NCBI GenBank assembly: GCA_027946365.1
Contig: JAPEUQ010000002.1
Coordinates: 2,914,001-2,978,000 of the forward strand
Origin: Kalmusia sp. IMI 367209
Taxonomy: Eukaryota; Ascomycota; Dothideomycetes; Pleosporales; Didymosphaeriaceae
DNA length: 64,000 bases
Direction of reading: 5' to 3'
Shown: positions 63,125-64,000 of the stretch, piece after piece
Numbering within the stretch: the stretch's first letter is position 1
How the letters are laid out: each line of letters starts with the position of its first letter
Made by a program: the position numbers and the translations under genes
The notes under the pieces: model-generated
What the model saw: only the letters and a program-made list of their open reading frames with translations
What the model was told of the DNA's origin: nothing
Databases searched by the model: none

Positions 63125-64000
63125 GGGTGCCTGGACTGGGCATCCCAAAGCTGGACGGTAGATGTCTAATACCGAGACATGTCGTGGATCTACAAGACGA
63201 CTTCAAGTGAGGTCAGCTATCCATTTGGGAACTTTTCTGGACGGGGCGCATACCGACGGGTGAAGAATATTGTCAAGAAAAGAGTCGAGTTGGAGGCGAC
63301 AACAGCGACTATTTATGCGTCCGAGGTTGCGACAGACGGAAACGAGGGCGAGTTGGGAGGGGTCGTAGCAGGCAAAGGGCAACAGAGGAGGCCGTCGACA
63401 GCTCTCGCCGTGGAGCTCGGTGACTCTTCGCGGGCGTGCAGGCTTGCACGCGTCGAGAAACGGTTAGACGGGCGCTTTTGGGGGCACCCGGGGAAGTGGG
63501 AAGGCTGCGCTATCGCGTGGACGCCGTGTGTGATTCGTTGCCAGGCGCCGGGAAGAATGCGGAGGCGGCGGCACCCCCTGTGGAAAAACGGGCCCGCGAG
63601 GTATCCGCCCTGCGACAATCTCACTGGTAGACGCCCGCTTCATCCTCCAAACTGGTTCCCCCTCCCGCTCACACGCCCGCCGACTGAAACATTCCAATAC
63701 TTCCTCATGCACGTCGCAGACACCTCGGCCTCTGTGTCGGTCGATTGTGTTCCCAGGCAGCAGCGCACTCAGATTGCGTGACAAGCTGTGACAAGTCACA
63801 GGTTGCCTCTTTTGAGAAACGCGAGGCCGCTCATTGGGCGATGTTCGAGGAAATGTCCCGCAGCTGCAGCTGGATGCATGGATCGGGTCCTGCACGCCGT
63901 TACTCGAGGCCATATTGGCCCCTGTGCTGGCGAGTACAAGGCAGAGAGAGCTACCGCGTGTCTAGGCCTCGTCAGCCGTGCTGGTTGCTTTTTCGATGAG
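63125..64000. other. Right-edge intergenic region
   Basis: Promoter of the large uncharacterised gene and sequence to the window edge. Overlapping GC-rich frames on both strands show no domain or splice logic; a gene starting beyond the edge on the plus strand could have its promoter here. Confidence 0.4.

Noticed and set aside
63179..63781. 200-codon plus-strand frame at the right edge
   Set aside because: It overlaps equally long frames on other strands in GC-rich sequence and shows no domain or clear start.

Overview
The window is nuclear DNA of a filamentous ascomycete (Pezizomycotina, most likely Dothideomycetes; the class is an inference from protein style). Support comes from dense protein genes with short introns (mostly 45-60 nt, GTRNGT donor, CTRAY-like branch site, YAG acceptor), a split tRNA-Thr, and typical fungal families (Zn2Cys6 regulator, asco-laccase, P450, SKG6-type membrane protein). 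I rebuilt 25 protein genes and one tRNA by joining open frames at splice sites and checking that exon lengths add up in frame.

Layout. 1-16 kb: 5' part of a membrane protein (runs off the left edge), a dienelactone-hydrolase/SnoaL-like fusion, tRNA-Thr(AGT), a BTB protein, a Csn12/Thp1-type PCI protein, a flavin monooxygenase, a second and different BTB protein, and a Zn2Cys6 regulator. 16-29 kb: F-box/LRR-like protein, mitochondrial ribosomal protein uL11m, proteasome lid subunit Rpn12, replication factor Sld2, dihydrolipoamide dehydrogenase, an Lds/Rrt8-like membrane protein, and a PLP-dependent diaminopropionate ammonia-lyase-like enzyme. 30-43 kb: Rad54, a secreted laccase, a small secreted protein followed by a degenerate tandem repeat, and spliceosomal helicase Prp2. 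43-64 kb: a TFIIIC delta-type subunit, zinc transporter Msc2, mannosyltransferase Alg1, a NASP/Hif1-like histone chaperone, DNA polymerase epsilon subunit Dpb2, a small membrane protein, a P450, and a large uncharacterised protein.

Most genes are unrelated housekeeping genes (replication/repair: Sld2, Dpb2, Rad54; RNA: Prp2, TFIIIC, Csn12-like; proteostasis: Rpn12; mitochondrion: uL11m, Lpd1; ER/Golgi: Alg1, Msc2). Redox enzymes (FMO, laccase, P450) and the regulator are scattered among them, with no backbone synthase, so I see no secondary-metabolite cluster. No transposon, CRISPR array, plasmid or viral gene was found.

The most notable points are: a RAD54 start codon that exists only after splicing (AT|G); two GC-AG introns (LPD1 and laccase); a diverged three-copy ~145-bp tandem repeat behind a small secreted protein; and six single-base frame breaks confined to about 44.5-55.1 kb in three genes (TFIIIC subunit, Msc2, Dpb2), three at C6/C8 runs and the others at less certain places. 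That clustering points to assembly indels in this stretch rather than biology, although recoding cannot be excluded from sequence alone.
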